Positions 24,476 through 33,735 of a stretch of 39,903 bases of DNA are shown in pieces. The position numbers and the translations under genes were made by a program. Within the stretch, counting starts at the first letter, position 1. Each line of letters opens with the position of its first letter. This stretch comes from Actinomycetes bacterium (GTDB taxonomy: Bacteria; Actinomycetota; Coriobacteriia; Coriobacteriales; Atopobiaceae): the NCBI GenBank assembly GCA_029546925.1, contig JAKPQM010000048.1, forward strand, positions 1 through 39,903, written 5' to 3'. The notes under the pieces are model-generated. The model saw only the letters and a program-made list of their open reading frames with translations. It had not been told where the DNA came from and did not search any database.

Positions 24476-25420
24476 GTGATCAAGTCGGCAATTTGCGAAA
24501 TGTTGGGTATCGACTACCCGGTGTTTCAAGGTGGTATGGCTTGGATCGCTGACGGTAAACTGGCCGCTGCTGTTTCCAACGGCGGCGGCCTTGGCATTAT
24601 CGCGGCGGGAAATGCTCCCAGCGATTATGTCAGACAGCAGATCCAGGTTGCCAAGAGCATCACCGATAAACCTATCGGCGTAAACATCATGCTGCTGAGT
24701 CCGTTTGCGGATGAGGTTGCAGATGCTGTAATAGAAGAAAACGTCGAGGTTGTAACCACGGGCGCAGGCAATCCATCCGCATACATTAAGAAATGGCTTG
24801 CCGCAGGCATCAAGGTGATCCCCGTTGTCGCCTCTGTTGCTCTGGCAAAGAAAATGACCAGGCTCGGCGCATCTGCTCTTATTGCCGAAGGCGGCGAAAG
24901 CGGAGGCCATGTGGGCGAGCTTACCACAATGGTTCTTGTTCCGCAGATTTGCGATGCGACCACACTGCCTGTTATTGCGGCAGGCGGTATCGCAGACGGC
25001 AGGGGCGTTGCAGCGGCGTTTATGCTTGGAGCCCAAGGTGTGCAGATGGGAACCCGTTTCCTCAGTGCGCATGAGTGCACGATCCATCCTGTATACAAAG
25101 AAAAGATCTTAAAGGCCACCGATCTGTGCACTATGGTGACGGGAAAGCGGTTGGGACATCCTGTCAGAAGCCTCAGAACGCAGTTCGCAAGAGAGTATTC
25201 CAAGGCGGAGTACGGCGGGATGCCGGACGAAGAACTGGAGGCGCTGGCAACAGGAGCGCTCAGATTGGCTGTTCAGGAGGGTGATACCGAAAAAGGTTGC
25301 TTCCTCTCCGGTCAGATTGCAGCCATGGTAAGAGAAGAACAGCCTGCGGCAGAAATTGTCAAGGAAGTCATCGAGGAAGCAGAGCCTATCCTTCTGAGGG
25401 CACCGCAATGGGTAAAATAG
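24476..25420 (+). CDS. fabK: enoyl-ACP reductase, FMN-dependent
   Basis: 314-residue FabK, the flavin-dependent enoyl-ACP reductase that completes each elongation cycle. It has a TIM-barrel related to nitronate monooxygenase: YPVFQGGMAWIADGKLAAAV at the start, GVNIMLLSP, AEGGESGGHVGELTTMVLVP, then LPVIAAGGIADGRGVAAAF and the flavin-phosphate loop GAQGVQMGTRFL. FabK enzymes are insensitive to triclosan. Start is GTG, 5 bp after acpP. Its 3' end overlaps fabD by 13 bp. Confidence 0.94.
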   Translation: MIKSAICEMLGIDYPVFQGGMAWIADGKLAAAVSNGGGLGIIAAGNAPSDYVRQQIQVAKSITDKPIGVNIMLLSPFADEVADAVIEENVEVVTTGAGNPSAYIKKWLAAGIKVIPVVASVALAKKMTRLGASALIAEGGESGGHVGELTTMVLVPQICDATTLPVIAAGGIADGRGVAAAFMLGAQGVQMGTRFLSAHECTIHPVYKEKILKATDLCTMVTGKRLGHPVRSLRTQFAREYSKAEYGGMPDEELEALATGALRLAVQEGDTEKGCFLSGQIAAMVREEQPAAEIVKEVIEEAEPILLRAPQWVK

Positions 25421-26307
25421 CATTTATTTTTTCAGGTCAGGGCGACCAGTATCCCGGTATGGGAAAAGACCTGCATGAAACATATCCGGTTGCCCAAGAG
25501 ACATACGACCTGTGCGATAGAATCCGCCCGGGAACGTCTACGCAATGCTTTGACGGCACGGAGGACGAATTAAAGGAAACCAAGAATACGCAGCCCTGTC
25601 TCTTCGCAATGGAACTTGCAGCAGCACGCGTGTTGCTTGAACGAGGGATCATCCCCGATGCGCTTGCCGGATTTTCTCTCGGCGAGCTTGTTGCGGCAAC
25701 GGTCAGCGGAGCGTTCGATAGCGAGACGGGTTTCCGGCTCGTCTGCAAGCGTGGAGAACTGATGCAGCGCGAGGCTGAAAAGTTCGACACCGCTATGGCT
25801 GCTGTTGTGAAGCTTACACCCGAACAGGTGCAGGCGGTATGCAGTGAATATTCCGATGTTTACCCGGTGAACTTCAACTGTCCCGGACAGATTACCGTAT
25901 CCGGCCTTTCCTCGCAGATGGCAGATTTCTCTGCCGATGTGAAAGCGGCGGGCGGCAGAGCGATTCCCCTTAACGTGAAAGGAGCATTCCACTCCCCGTT
26001 TATGACTGAGGCGGCAAAGGCCTTTGCCGAGGAATTGGCGACTGCGGATGTAGGGGAGCGGACCATTCCCCTGTACTCCAATATGACGTCCGAGCCGTAT
26101 GGAGACGATGTCGTGAGCCTGCTTTCCTCCCAGATTTGCAATCCCGTGCAATGGGAGAGGATCATCCGCAATATGATCGCAGACGGCGTGGATACCTTCA
26201 TCGAGATCGGTCCCGGCAAAACGCTTAGCAATATGGTCAAGAAGATCAGCGCAGACGTACGAGCTGTAAGCGTTGCGGAATATCTTGCGGAGGTGGAAGC
26301 ATGCTGA
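25408..26307 (+). CDS. fabD: malonyl-CoA:ACP transacylase
   Basis: 299-residue FabD, which moves malonyl from CoA to ACP. IAFIFSGQGDQYPGMGKDL is the oxyanion-hole segment, LAGFSLGEL holds the nucleophile Ser, MQREAEKF the conserved Arg region, and KGAFHSPFM the catalytic His. GPGKTLSNMVKK is near the C-terminus. The ATG at 25408 lies inside the end of fabK; longer readings are shadows of fabK. It overlaps fabG by 7 bp. Confidence 0.95.
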   Translation: MGKIAFIFSGQGDQYPGMGKDLHETYPVAQETYDLCDRIRPGTSTQCFDGTEDELKETKNTQPCLFAMELAAARVLLERGIIPDALAGFSLGELVAATVSGAFDSETGFRLVCKRGELMQREAEKFDTAMAAVVKLTPEQVQAVCSEYSDVYPVNFNCPGQITVSGLSSQMADFSADVKAAGGRAIPLNVKGAFHSPFMTEAAKAFAEELATADVGERTIPLYSNMTSEPYGDDVVSLLSSQICNPVQWERIIRNMIADGVDTFIEIGPGKTLSNMVKKISADVRAVSVAEYLAEVEAC

Positions 26308-27029
26308 AGGGAAAAACAGCGGTTGTGTCCGGCGGCTCTCGCGGTATCGGTGAGGCGATCGTGTATAAAATGGCATCTTTGGGAGCCAATGTAGCCGTCA
26401 TCTATGCAGGAAACGCAAGCGCAGCGGAGCATGTTTGCGAGCAATGCCGGCAGCAGTACGGCGTGGAAGCGAAAGCCTATCAATGCGATGTTGCGGATTT
26501 CTCGGCAGTTAAGGACACCGTTGCGCGGATCAAAGCAGACTTCGGCACCGCACAGATCCTTGTCAACAATGCGGGTATCACCCGCGACGGTTTGCTCGCC
26601 AGGATGAGGGAAGAAGACTTCGATGCGGTTTTGGATACCAACCTGAAAGGCGCCTTCAATATGACCCGCCATATGGCAGGCTTGTTTATCCGGGGGCGTG
26701 AAGGCTGCATCATCAACATCACCTCGGTTGCGGGCATGATGGGCAATGCAGGACAGTGCAACTATTCCGCATCAAAGGCGGGTCTTATCGGACTTACAAA
26801 GTCTGTGGCAAAAGAACTTGCACCGAGAGGCATCCGTTGCAATGCGGTTGCCCCCGGCTTCATTGCAACGGATATGACGGGCGATCAAGCAGACAATCCG
26901 CTTCTGAGCATGATTCCCCTCGGCAAGATGGGCGAAACGGAGGACGTGGCGGATGCAGTCGCATATCTTGCAACAGCAAAATACGTGACCGGCGACGTGC
27001 TCCGCGTTGACGGCGGCATCGCCATGTAA
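26301..27029 (+). CDS. fabG: 3-oxoacyl-ACP reductase
   Basis: 242-residue short-chain dehydrogenase that reduces beta-ketoacyl-ACP with NADPH. VSGGSRGIGEAIV is the cofactor glycine loop, VNNAGITRDGLLARM the NNAG segment, and the catalytic triad is Ser in INITSVAGMMGNAG with Y-x3-K in CNYSASKAGLIGLTK. The C-terminal NPLLSMIPLGKMGETEDVAD is standard for FabG. Length is right. A ribosome site (GGAGG) lies in the last codons of fabD. Confidence 0.95.
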   Translation: MLKGKTAVVSGGSRGIGEAIVYKMASLGANVAVIYAGNASAAEHVCEQCRQQYGVEAKAYQCDVADFSAVKDTVARIKADFGTAQILVNNAGITRDGLLARMREEDFDAVLDTNLKGAFNMTRHMAGLFIRGREGCIINITSVAGMMGNAGQCNYSASKAGLIGLTKSVAKELAPRGIRCNAVAPGFIATDMTGDQADNPLLSMIPLGKMGETEDVADAVAYLATAKYVTGDVLRVDGGIAM

Positions 27030-27040
27030 GGAGAAGAACC

Positions 27041-28279
27041 ATGGGTGAGAACAGGCGAGTTGTCGTTACCGGTATCGGTGCGATCACCCCTTTGGGAAAC
27101 AATGTCGCCGATACGTGGAGCGGCTTGAAAAACGGCAAAAACGGCATTGCCCCCATCACGCTTTTCGATACGGGGAAGTTCAAAGCAAAACTGGGCGCTG
27201 AGGTAAAAGACTTCGATCCGAAGGAGTATTTAGAGGTCAACGATGTGCTTCGCACCGATCGCTATGCTCAGCTTGCCGTTGCCGCCGCACAGCAGGCGGT
27301 AGATGAAAGCGGTGTGGAAGGCGCTGTTGAGCCCGAACGCTTCGCCGTGATATTCGGTACGGGTATCGGCGGCATCGGCACGTTTGAAACAGAGCATACC
27401 AAGCTGATGGAGAAGGGCCCCCGCCGCGTATCTCCGCTGTTCGTGCCTATGATGATCGGCAATATGGCAGCCGGCATGATTGCGATCCGCCATGATTGCC
27501 GTGGCTCTGCCATGCCCGCTGTCACTGCCTGCGCTTCCGGTTCCAACGCGATTGGCGAAGCGATGCGCCTGGTTCGCCATGGTTATGCAGATGCGGTGAT
27601 CACCGGTGGTGCCGAAGCGGCCATTGTTCCCTCTGCCATTGCGGGATTTGCCAATATGCAGGCGCTTTCCACGTCCGAGAATCCCGATGAAGCGTCCCTG
27701 CCTTTTGATAGGCGCAGAGGTGGCTTTGTAATCGGTGAGGGTGCGGTTGCGCTTGTCCTCGAAGAATACGAACACGCAAAAGCTCGCGGAGCAAACATGT
27801 ACGGCGAGGTGTGCGGTTACGGTTCTACTTGCGACGCGCATCATATCACCGCGCCCCATCCCGATGCCCGCGGCGGCGCTCAGGCAATGATGGACGCTAT
27901 GAGCGAGGCTGACTATACCGAGCATGACGTTGTGTATGTGAATGCACACGGTACAGGCACCCCCATGAACGACGTAGTCGAAACGGCGGCCATCAAGAAG
28001 GCGTTGGGAGAAGATGGTGCGAAGAAGGCATACGTAAGCTCCACAAAGTCCATGACCGGGCATATGCTCGGTGCCGCAGGTGCCATCGAAGCCCTAGCGT
28101 GCCTTTTCACACTGAACGAGGGTGTTATCCCCCCCACGATCAATTTGAACGAGCAGGACGAAAACTGCGATCTGAACTGCGTTCCGAATACTGCCGTACA
28201 TGCGGATGTTACCTTGGCGCTTTCCAACTCCCTTGGATTTGGCGGCCACAATGCCTGCCTTGCTTTCAGGAAGGTGTAA
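27041..28279 (+). CDS. fabF: 3-oxoacyl-ACP synthase II
   Basis: 412-residue elongating condensing enzyme (KAS II). The Cys-His-His triad is visible: TACASGSNAIGEAM, VNAHGTGTPMNDVVET and KSMTGHMLGAAGAIEA. RVVVTGIGAITPLGNN opens the protein. It is the only condensing enzyme in the operon; no FabH is encoded nearby. FabF can form acetyl-ACP by malonyl-ACP decarboxylation, so priming might start here. AAGGAG precedes the ATG. Confidence 0.96.
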   Translation: MGENRRVVVTGIGAITPLGNNVADTWSGLKNGKNGIAPITLFDTGKFKAKLGAEVKDFDPKEYLEVNDVLRTDRYAQLAVAAAQQAVDESGVEGAVEPERFAVIFGTGIGGIGTFETEHTKLMEKGPRRVSPLFVPMMIGNMAAGMIAIRHDCRGSAMPAVTACASGSNAIGEAMRLVRHGYADAVITGGAEAAIVPSAIAGFANMQALSTSENPDEASLPFDRRRGGFVIGEGAVALVLEEYEHAKARGANMYGEVCGYGSTCDAHHITAPHPDARGGAQAMMDAMSEADYTEHDVVYVNAHGTGTPMNDVVETAAIKKALGEDGAKKAYVSSTKSMTGHMLGAAGAIEALACLFTLNEGVIPPTINLNEQDENCDLNCVPNTAVHADVTLALSNSLGFGGHNACLAFRKV

Positions 28280-28283
28280 GCCG

Positions 28284-28706
28284 ATGAAAGAGACGGATAT
28301 TCGCAAATATGCCGAGCTGATGAAGGAGCTCGGACTGACCGGACTTGAGATCACGGAAGAAAACGGTGTGGTCCGTTTGGAGCGTTCTGTACCGGCGCCG
28401 GCAAAAGAAACCGTATATTCCGTTCCCGAATCTGTCGATGATGCGCAACCCGCATCTGAACCGAAGGACTATATCAGCGTGAAATCGCCGATCGTCGGCG
28501 TGTTTTATGCAGCTCCTGCAGAAAATGCAGACCCGTATGTTTCCATCGGGGACAGCGTGGCGAAGGGGCAGATCCTTTGCATCGTAGAGGCGATGAAGCT
28601 GATGAATGAGATTGTCGCCGAGGAAGACGGCGTGATTTCAGAGATCTGCGTCACCAATGGCCAGGTTGTGGAATATGGCACAGAGCTATTCCGTATGAAA
28701 CGGTAA
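28284..28706 (+). CDS. accB: biotin carboxyl carrier protein of acetyl-CoA carboxylase
   Basis: 140-residue BCCP. An N-terminal helix (KYAELMKELGLTGLEITEEN) and a Pro/Ala-rich linker (about 40-65) lead to the biotinyl domain, with VKSPIVGVFYAAPAENADPY and the biotin Lys in IVEAMKLMNEI. The ATG at 28284 lies 4 bp after fabF; longer readings are antisense-free but only cover fabF. BirA, needed to attach biotin, is encoded downstream. Confidence 0.95.
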   Translation: MKETDIRKYAELMKELGLTGLEITEENGVVRLERSVPAPAKETVYSVPESVDDAQPASEPKDYISVKSPIVGVFYAAPAENADPYVSIGDSVAKGQILCIVEAMKLMNEIVAEEDGVISEICVTNGQVVEYGTELFRMKR

Positions 28707-28710
28707 GAAT

Positions 28711-29127
28711 ATGAACAGAGAAGAATTGATGGGCATACTGCCTCACAGAGACAACATGTTGCTGCTTGACGATGCGAGACATGAGGACGGCATCGCTATC
28801 GGGCACTACACCGTCCGTGGTGACGAGTTTTTCCTGCAGGGTCATTTTCCCGATAATCCCATCGTTCCGGGCGTCATCCTCTGCGAGATCCTAGCCCAGT
28901 CCGCCTGCGTGCTGATGCAGGATGCGCTGGGCGAGGGGAAGCTGCCTGTTTATACAGGTCTCAACAACGTGAGATTCCGTTCTCCCGTCAAACCGGGCGA
29001 TACGGTCGAAGCGCAGTGCCGTATCAAACGGGCGAAGCACCCCTTCTACTTTGCGGAAGGCACTATCACCGTGGATGGACGGCTCTGCGTATCGGCTGAA
29101 TTTTCCTTCGCGATTACAGAGGCGTAA
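28711..29127 (+). CDS. fabZ: 3-hydroxyacyl-ACP dehydratase
   Basis: 138-residue hotdog-fold dehydratase. The active-site His and Glu are in LQGHFPDNPIVPGVILCEIL, the FabZ signature; LPHRDNMLLLDD precedes it. It removes water from beta-hydroxyacyl-ACP. FabZ does not by itself make unsaturated chains, and no fabA, fabM or fabN is seen in the window. It lies 4 bp from both neighbours. Confidence 0.95.
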   Translation: MNREELMGILPHRDNMLLLDDARHEDGIAIGHYTVRGDEFFLQGHFPDNPIVPGVILCEILAQSACVLMQDALGEGKLPVYTGLNNVRFRSPVKPGDTVEAQCRIKRAKHPFYFAEGTITVDGRLCVSAEFSFAITEA

Positions 29128-29130
29128 GCT

Positions 29131-30438
29131 ATGTTTTCAAAGATATTGATCGCCAACCGTGGTGAGATCGCCGTCCGCATCATTCGGGCTTGCAAGGAAA
29201 TGGGCGTGGCTACGGTGGCGGTATATTCCGAAGCAGACAAGAACGCCCTTCACGTGTCCCTTGCCGATCAAAGCTACTGTATCGGAGGTCCCGAAGCCTC
29301 GGAAAGCTATCTGAATGGGGATCAAATCATCAGCACCGCTATCTTGGCGGGCGCTCAGGCGATTCATCCCGGGTATGGATTCCTTTCCGAAAATGCGCAC
29401 TTTGCCCGTGCTTGCAGAAAGAACGGGCTGGTGTTCATCGGTCCCGATCCCGAAAGCATGGAGCGCCTGAGCGACAAGGCGGTATTGAAAGAGTTGGTCC
29501 GCAATACGGGCCTCTCGGTAATTCCGGGATCACAAGCAGTGTCTTCTGTTGAGGAGGCAAGGCGTGCAGCGCGAAGAATCGGGTATCCCGTCATGCTGAA
29601 AGCCTGCGCGGGCGGCGGCGGGCGCGGCATACGTCTGATCCGCAGCGAGGACGAGCTGGACGATGCCTATCATCAAGCCACAAGCGAAGCTCTAAGTGCT
29701 TTCGGCGATGGCAGCGTATATCTTGAGAAGTATATTTTCCCCGCACGGCATGTGGAATTGCAGATCCTTGCCGACGAGCATGGAAACGCGGTGTGCCTCG
29801 GAGACCGCGACTGCTCTCTCCAGAGAAGAAATCAGAAGCTGTTGGAAGAAACACCGTCTCCTGCCGTCAATGATGAGCAGCGCGCAAGGATTATGGAGCT
29901 TGCGGTGGATGCCGTAAAGGACATCGGCTACGTTGGCGCGGGAACACTGGAGTTCCTTCTTGATGCAGAAGGCAACTTCTGGTTCATGGAAATGAATGTG
30001 CGGTTGCAGGTCGAACATTGCGTCACGGAAATGCTTACCGGCTTCGACCTTGTGAAATGGCAGATCCGTATTGCCGCCGGCATACCGCTGAACTTCACGC
30101 AAAGGGATGTCAGGATAAAAGGCTCTGCAATCGAGTGCCGTATCAATGCGGGAAGCTGCAGAACTTTGAACATGCTTCACGTTCCGGGCGGTCCGTCCGT
30201 GCGATTCGACACCTATCTGATAGAAGGAACGGCAGTATCGCCGTATTACGATTCCCTGCTCGGCAAGCTGATCGTGTACGCCAAGACAAGAGAAGAAGCG
30301 CTTCGCAAGATGAGGGCGTCGCTTTGCGAATTGGTGATCGACGGCATACCGACAAATATCGAGGAGCAACTGCGGATTGTGGAGGACGAACGCTTTACAT
30401 CCGGGAATTATGACTTGACGTTCATGGGAAACAGGTAG
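29131..30438 (+). CDS. accC: biotin carboxylase subunit of acetyl-CoA carboxylase
   Basis: 435-residue ATP-grasp biotin carboxylase. FSKILIANRGEIAVRIIRAC is the diagnostic N-terminus. It is followed by HPGYGFLSENAHFA, KACAGGGGRGIRLI (glycine loop), LGDRDCSLQRRNQKLLEE and FWFMEMNVRLQVEH. In that last segment Val replaces the usual Asn-x-Arg context Thr/Pro variants; the metal-binding Glu and Asn are retained. Slightly shorter than E. coli AccC (449). It is part of the accB-fabZ-accC-accD-accA order common in Firmicutes. Confidence 0.95.
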   Translation: MFSKILIANRGEIAVRIIRACKEMGVATVAVYSEADKNALHVSLADQSYCIGGPEASESYLNGDQIISTAILAGAQAIHPGYGFLSENAHFARACRKNGLVFIGPDPESMERLSDKAVLKELVRNTGLSVIPGSQAVSSVEEARRAARRIGYPVMLKACAGGGGRGIRLIRSEDELDDAYHQATSEALSAFGDGSVYLEKYIFPARHVELQILADEHGNAVCLGDRDCSLQRRNQKLLEETPSPAVNDEQRARIMELAVDAVKDIGYVGAGTLEFLLDAEGNFWFMEMNVRLQVEHCVTEMLTGFDLVKWQIRIAAGIPLNFTQRDVRIKGSAIECRINAGSCRTLNMLHVPGGPSVRFDTYLIEGTAVSPYYDSLLGKLIVYAKTREEALRKMRASLCELVIDGIPTNIEEQLRIVEDERFTSGNYDLTFMGNR

Positions 30439-30442
30439 CGAA

Positions 30443-31303
30443 ATGGCATTGTTGAATTTTCTGAAACCCAAGAATCAATTGGAGGAAGGCGGGCGCAGTT
30501 CTGCTCCCGTGCAACGTGATGATGGCGAGCCTGAGAAAAAATGCCCGAACTGCCATAAAGATATTCCGTTGAGCCGCCTCTGGGCGAATGATCTTGTCTG
30601 CTCCTGCGGCCACCATTTCCGCATGAAAGCACGTCAGCGCATTCAGATGATTGCCGATAAGGAAAGCTTTCACGAGCTGTATTCCGATATGAGGGCGGAT
30701 AATCCGCTGAATTTTCCCGGATATAACGACAAGATCGAAACCGTCCGCGTGGTAAGCGGCGAGAAAGAAGCCGTCGTGTGCGGCACTGCCACGATTGGCA
30801 AGCAAGCATGCTGCCTGTTTGCCATGGAATCCTATTTCATGATGGGCAGTATGGGCAGTGCCGTCGGCGAGAAGATCACCTCTCTTTTCGAATATGCCGT
30901 ACAGCATCGTCTGCCCGTTATCGGCTTTACGGTATCCGGTGGCGCCCGTATGCAGGAAGGCCTGCTGTCTTTGATGCAGATGGCGAAAACAAGCGCAGCG
31001 GTAAAACGCCATAGCGATGCAGGATTGCTGTATATCGCGGTTCTTACCGATCCTACGACCGGAGGTGTGACGGCAAGCTTTGCCATGGAAGCGGATATCA
31101 TCCTTGCAGAGCCCGGCGCAACCGTTGGCTTTGCAGGTGCACGGGTTATCGAGCAGACGACAAAGAAGGCTCTCCCCGAAGGGTTTCAAAAGTCGGAGTT
31201 TGTACTGGAGCACGGATTCATCGACAGCATCGTCCCGCGTCCCGGCCAGAAGAGCTGCTTGACCGAGCTGCTAGAAATGCACGATGGGAGGGCAATTGTA
31301 TGA
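30443..31303 (+). CDS. accD: acetyl-CoA carboxylase carboxyltransferase beta subunit
   Basis: 286-residue AccD. The N-terminal zinc ribbon is [19 protein letters not shown] then [11 protein letters not shown]; the second Cys pair is C-x-C rather than the usual C-x2-C. The carboxyltransferase fold follows, with [35 protein letters not shown] and [17 protein letters not shown]. Length is typical. It overlaps accA through ATGA, as expected for subunits of one complex. Confidence 0.94.
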   Translation: MALLNFLKPKNQLEEGGRSSAPVQRDDGEPEKKCPNCHKDIPLSRLWANDLVCSCGHHFRMKARQRIQMIADKESFHELYSDMRADNPLNFPGYNDKIETVRVVSGEKEAVVCGTATIGKQACCLFAMESYFMMGSMGSAVGEKITSLFEYAVQHRLPVIGFTVSGGARMQEGLLSLMQMAKTSAAVKRHSDAGLLYIAVLTDPTTGGVTASFAMEADIILAEPGATVGFAGARVIEQTTKKALPEGFQKSEFVLEHGFIDSIVPRPGQKSCLTELLEMHDGRAIV

Positions 31304-32091
31304 GCGAAGCTGCTTACGAGCGTGTGAGGCTTGCCCGCGATAGCAAAAGACCAACAGGGCTTGATTATATCAAAAGCATTTTCAAAGGCTTTATCGAATT
31401 TCATGGTGATCGCCGTTACGCAGATGATCCTGCTGTTGTAGGCGGCATCGCAAAGCTGAACGATCGTCCTGTGACCGTACTTGCGATTGAGAAAGGCCAT
31501 ACTGCCAAAGAGCGCACGTATCGTAATTTCGGTATGCCGCAACCGGAAGGATACCGCAAGGCGCTGCGCCTGATGAAACAGGCGGAGAAATTCGGCAGGC
31601 CGATCATCTGCTTTGTCGATACGTCCGGTGCATACTGCGGAATAGGTGCTGAAGAACGAGGCCAAGGGCAGGCTATTGCAGAAAACCTGCTCGAGATGCC
31701 AACGCTCTGCGTGCCCATCGTCTCTATTGTAATCGGCGAGGGAGGCAGCGGCGGCGCGCTTGCACTTGCGGTTGCAGACAGGGTCTGGATGCTGCAAAAT
31801 GCCGTGTATTCCGTTATTTCCCCCGAAGGGTGCGCGAGTATCCTTTGGAAGGATTCTGCCAAGGCAGAAACTGCTGCGGCGAGTTTGAAATTAACGGCCG
31901 AGGATGCTAAAAGCCTCGGTGTGATCGAGCGCATCCTTTCTGAGAAAAACATCGGCAAAACAGGGTTTTACGACCGCATCCGCGCTCTTTTGACGGAAGA
32001 GCTCGAAGAGCTGTCACACGACGTAGATCTGACGCAGAGCCGGTACGACAGATTCCGCAATATGGGCGTCAGCGCAGTTATCAAGGTGTGA
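31300..32091 (+). CDS. accA: acetyl-CoA carboxylase carboxyltransferase alpha subunit
   Basis: 263-residue AccA, shorter than E. coli AccA (319) and similar to the compact Firmicutes form. [20 protein letters not shown] and [16 protein letters not shown] begin it. [40 protein letters not shown] and [14 protein letters not shown] are the carboxyltransferase core, and [13 protein letters not shown] follows. It completes the four-subunit acetyl-CoA carboxylase that makes malonyl-CoA. Confidence 0.95.
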   Translation: MSEAAYERVRLARDSKRPTGLDYIKSIFKGFIEFHGDRRYADDPAVVGGIAKLNDRPVTVLAIEKGHTAKERTYRNFGMPQPEGYRKALRLMKQAEKFGRPIICFVDTSGAYCGIGAEERGQGQAIAENLLEMPTLCVPIVSIVIGEGGSGGALALAVADRVWMLQNAVYSVISPEGCASILWKDSAKAETAAASLKLTAEDAKSLGVIERILSEKNIGKTGFYDRIRALLTEELEELSHDVDLTQSRYDRFRNMGVSAVIKV

Positions 32092-32093
32092 GC

Positions 32094-33728
32094 ATGAGCG
32101 TATACAAACAGTATTGCAATGAGATTGTCGATGAAAACGGCAGGTTGAAAAGGATAACGCTTGATTATCCCGACAACTTCAACTTCGGCTATGACGTTGT
32201 CGATGCCATCGCCGACGAAACGCCGGAAAAACGCGCTCTCGTATGGTGCAACGTCGAGGGCGAGGAGCACACCTTCTCATTTGCGGATGTAAAAACATAT
32301 AGCAATCGGATGGCGAACGTGTTCCGCAGCGCGGGGATCGGCCGCGGCGACCGCGTCATGCTGGTTTTGAAACGCCACTATGAGTACTGGTTCGCAGCCG
32401 TTGCCCTGCATAAGCTGGGCGCCGTGATGATACCGGCAACCCATATGCTGACGGTCGGCGACTTCGTGTACCGCATCAAAGCTTCCAAAGCTAAGGCCAT
32501 CGTGTGCACCACGCAAAACGAGGTGCCCGAAAAGATCATCGCAGCGCTTGAGAAAGCCGAGATGACAGCGAAACTCTGGTGCGTTCAGCGGGATGCGGAC
32601 GGCTTCGAGAATCTGACGCATGCCGTGGAGTCTGCCTCCGGAGACCTTGGGCGCATGCAGACGTTGGCGTCCGATCCCATGATGCTGTATTTCACCTCCG
32701 GCACCACCGGTTACCCCAAAGGCGTGATCCACGAGCACAGCTATCCGCTTGCGCATATCGTAACGGCAAAATATTGGCAGCAGGCAGAGGATAACGGCCT
32801 GCACTTCACCGTTGCTGAGACAGGATGGGCGAAAGCTTCTTGGGGGAAGATGTACGGGCAATGGCTGGTTGGCAGCGCGGTTATGGTTTACGATTTCGAC
32901 AATTTCGAGCCGAAGCAGCTCACCGCCGTCATCAACCGCTATGGAGTGACGTCCTTCTGCGCTCCTCCTACCGTGTATCGCTATCTGGTGCGTAAGGGCA
33001 TTCCCGATATGCCCACGCTCAAGCACGCAACGACGGCAGGGGAGATGCTGGCACCCGAGGTATTCCGTACGTTTACAGAACGCACCGGGCTTCAGCTGTG
33101 CGAGGGATACGGCCAAACCGAGACGACGCTTTTGACGGCAAACTTCAGGGGCTGCGATGCCGTGGAAGGCTCTATGGGAACGCCCTCGCCCTTCTACCAT
33201 ATCGAGCTTCGAGCGAAGAACGGCCAGCCGGTCGACGTTGGCGAGATAGGCGAAGTGGTTATCGTGCCGGAGAAGACAGGCAAGCAGCCCGGCGTGTTCT
33301 CCGCATATCTTGACGACGAGGAGCAGTACCGCCATGTCTGGCGGGACGGCGTGTACCATACAGGCGATGCGGCCTACATGGATGAAAGCGGCCGCTATTG
33401 GTTCCACGGGCGCTTCGATGACATCATCAAGACGGGTGGATTCCGTGTAGGGCCGTATGAAGTGGAAAATGTGCTGATGGAGCATCCTGCTGTTGTGGAA
33501 TGCAGCGTCATCGGCGTGCCGGATTCGCTCAGGGGCCAGGCGATAAAGGCTGTGATTGTTCTCGCCGCCGGATATGCTCCTTCGCTGGAACTCGAATTGG
33601 AAGTCAAGAATTTCTGCAATCAAAAGCTAGCGGAATACAAATGGATTCGTTTGGTTGAGTTTGTAACCGAGATGCCCAAAACGATCAGCGGCAAAATCCA
33701 AAAGGTTGTGCTTCGCAATCAGGAATAG
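32094..33728 (+). CDS. acyl-CoA synthetase, medium-chain (ACSM/MACS)-like
   Basis: 544-residue AMP-forming ligase. The P-loop is YFTSGTTGYPKGVIHEHSYP, followed by CEGYGQTETTLL, the VYHTGDAAYMDESGRYWFHG hinge region, and GGFRVGPYEVENVLMEHPAV. The catalytic Lys is in KTISGKIQK near the C-terminus. Layout and motifs resemble medium-chain/butyryl-CoA synthetases more than acetyl-CoA synthetase. It would activate a carboxylic acid to acyl-CoA. It sits between accA (2-bp gap) and plsX (7 bp), so it belongs to the operon, which is unusual. The substrate is unknown. Confidence 0.85.
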   Translation: MSVYKQYCNEIVDENGRLKRITLDYPDNFNFGYDVVDAIADETPEKRALVWCNVEGEEHTFSFADVKTYSNRMANVFRSAGIGRGDRVMLVLKRHYEYWFAAVALHKLGAVMIPATHMLTVGDFVYRIKASKAKAIVCTTQNEVPEKIIAALEKAEMTAKLWCVQRDADGFENLTHAVESASGDLGRMQTLASDPMMLYFTSGTTGYPKGVIHEHSYPLAHIVTAKYWQQAEDNGLHFTVAETGWAKASWGKMYGQWLVGSAVMVYDFDNFEPKQLTAVINRYGVTSFCAPPTVYRYLVRKGIPDMPTLKHATTAGEMLAPEVFRTFTERTGLQLCEGYGQTETTLLTANFRGCDAVEGSMGTPSPFYHIELRAKNGQPVDVGEIGEVVIVPEKTGKQPGVFSAYLDDEEQYRHVWRDGVYHTGDAAYMDESGRYWFHGRFDDIIKTGGFRVGPYEVENVLMEHPAVVECSVIGVPDSLRGQAIKAVIVLAAGYAPSLELELEVKNFCNQKLAEYKWIRLVEFVTEMPKTISGKIQKVVLRNQE

Positions 33729-33735
33729 GTTCTCC

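Noticed and set aside
32277-33623. A 448-codon minus-strand frame opposite the acyl-CoA synthetase
   Set aside because: Composition (His/Arg-rich) is typical of an antisense shadow and it lacks motifs.
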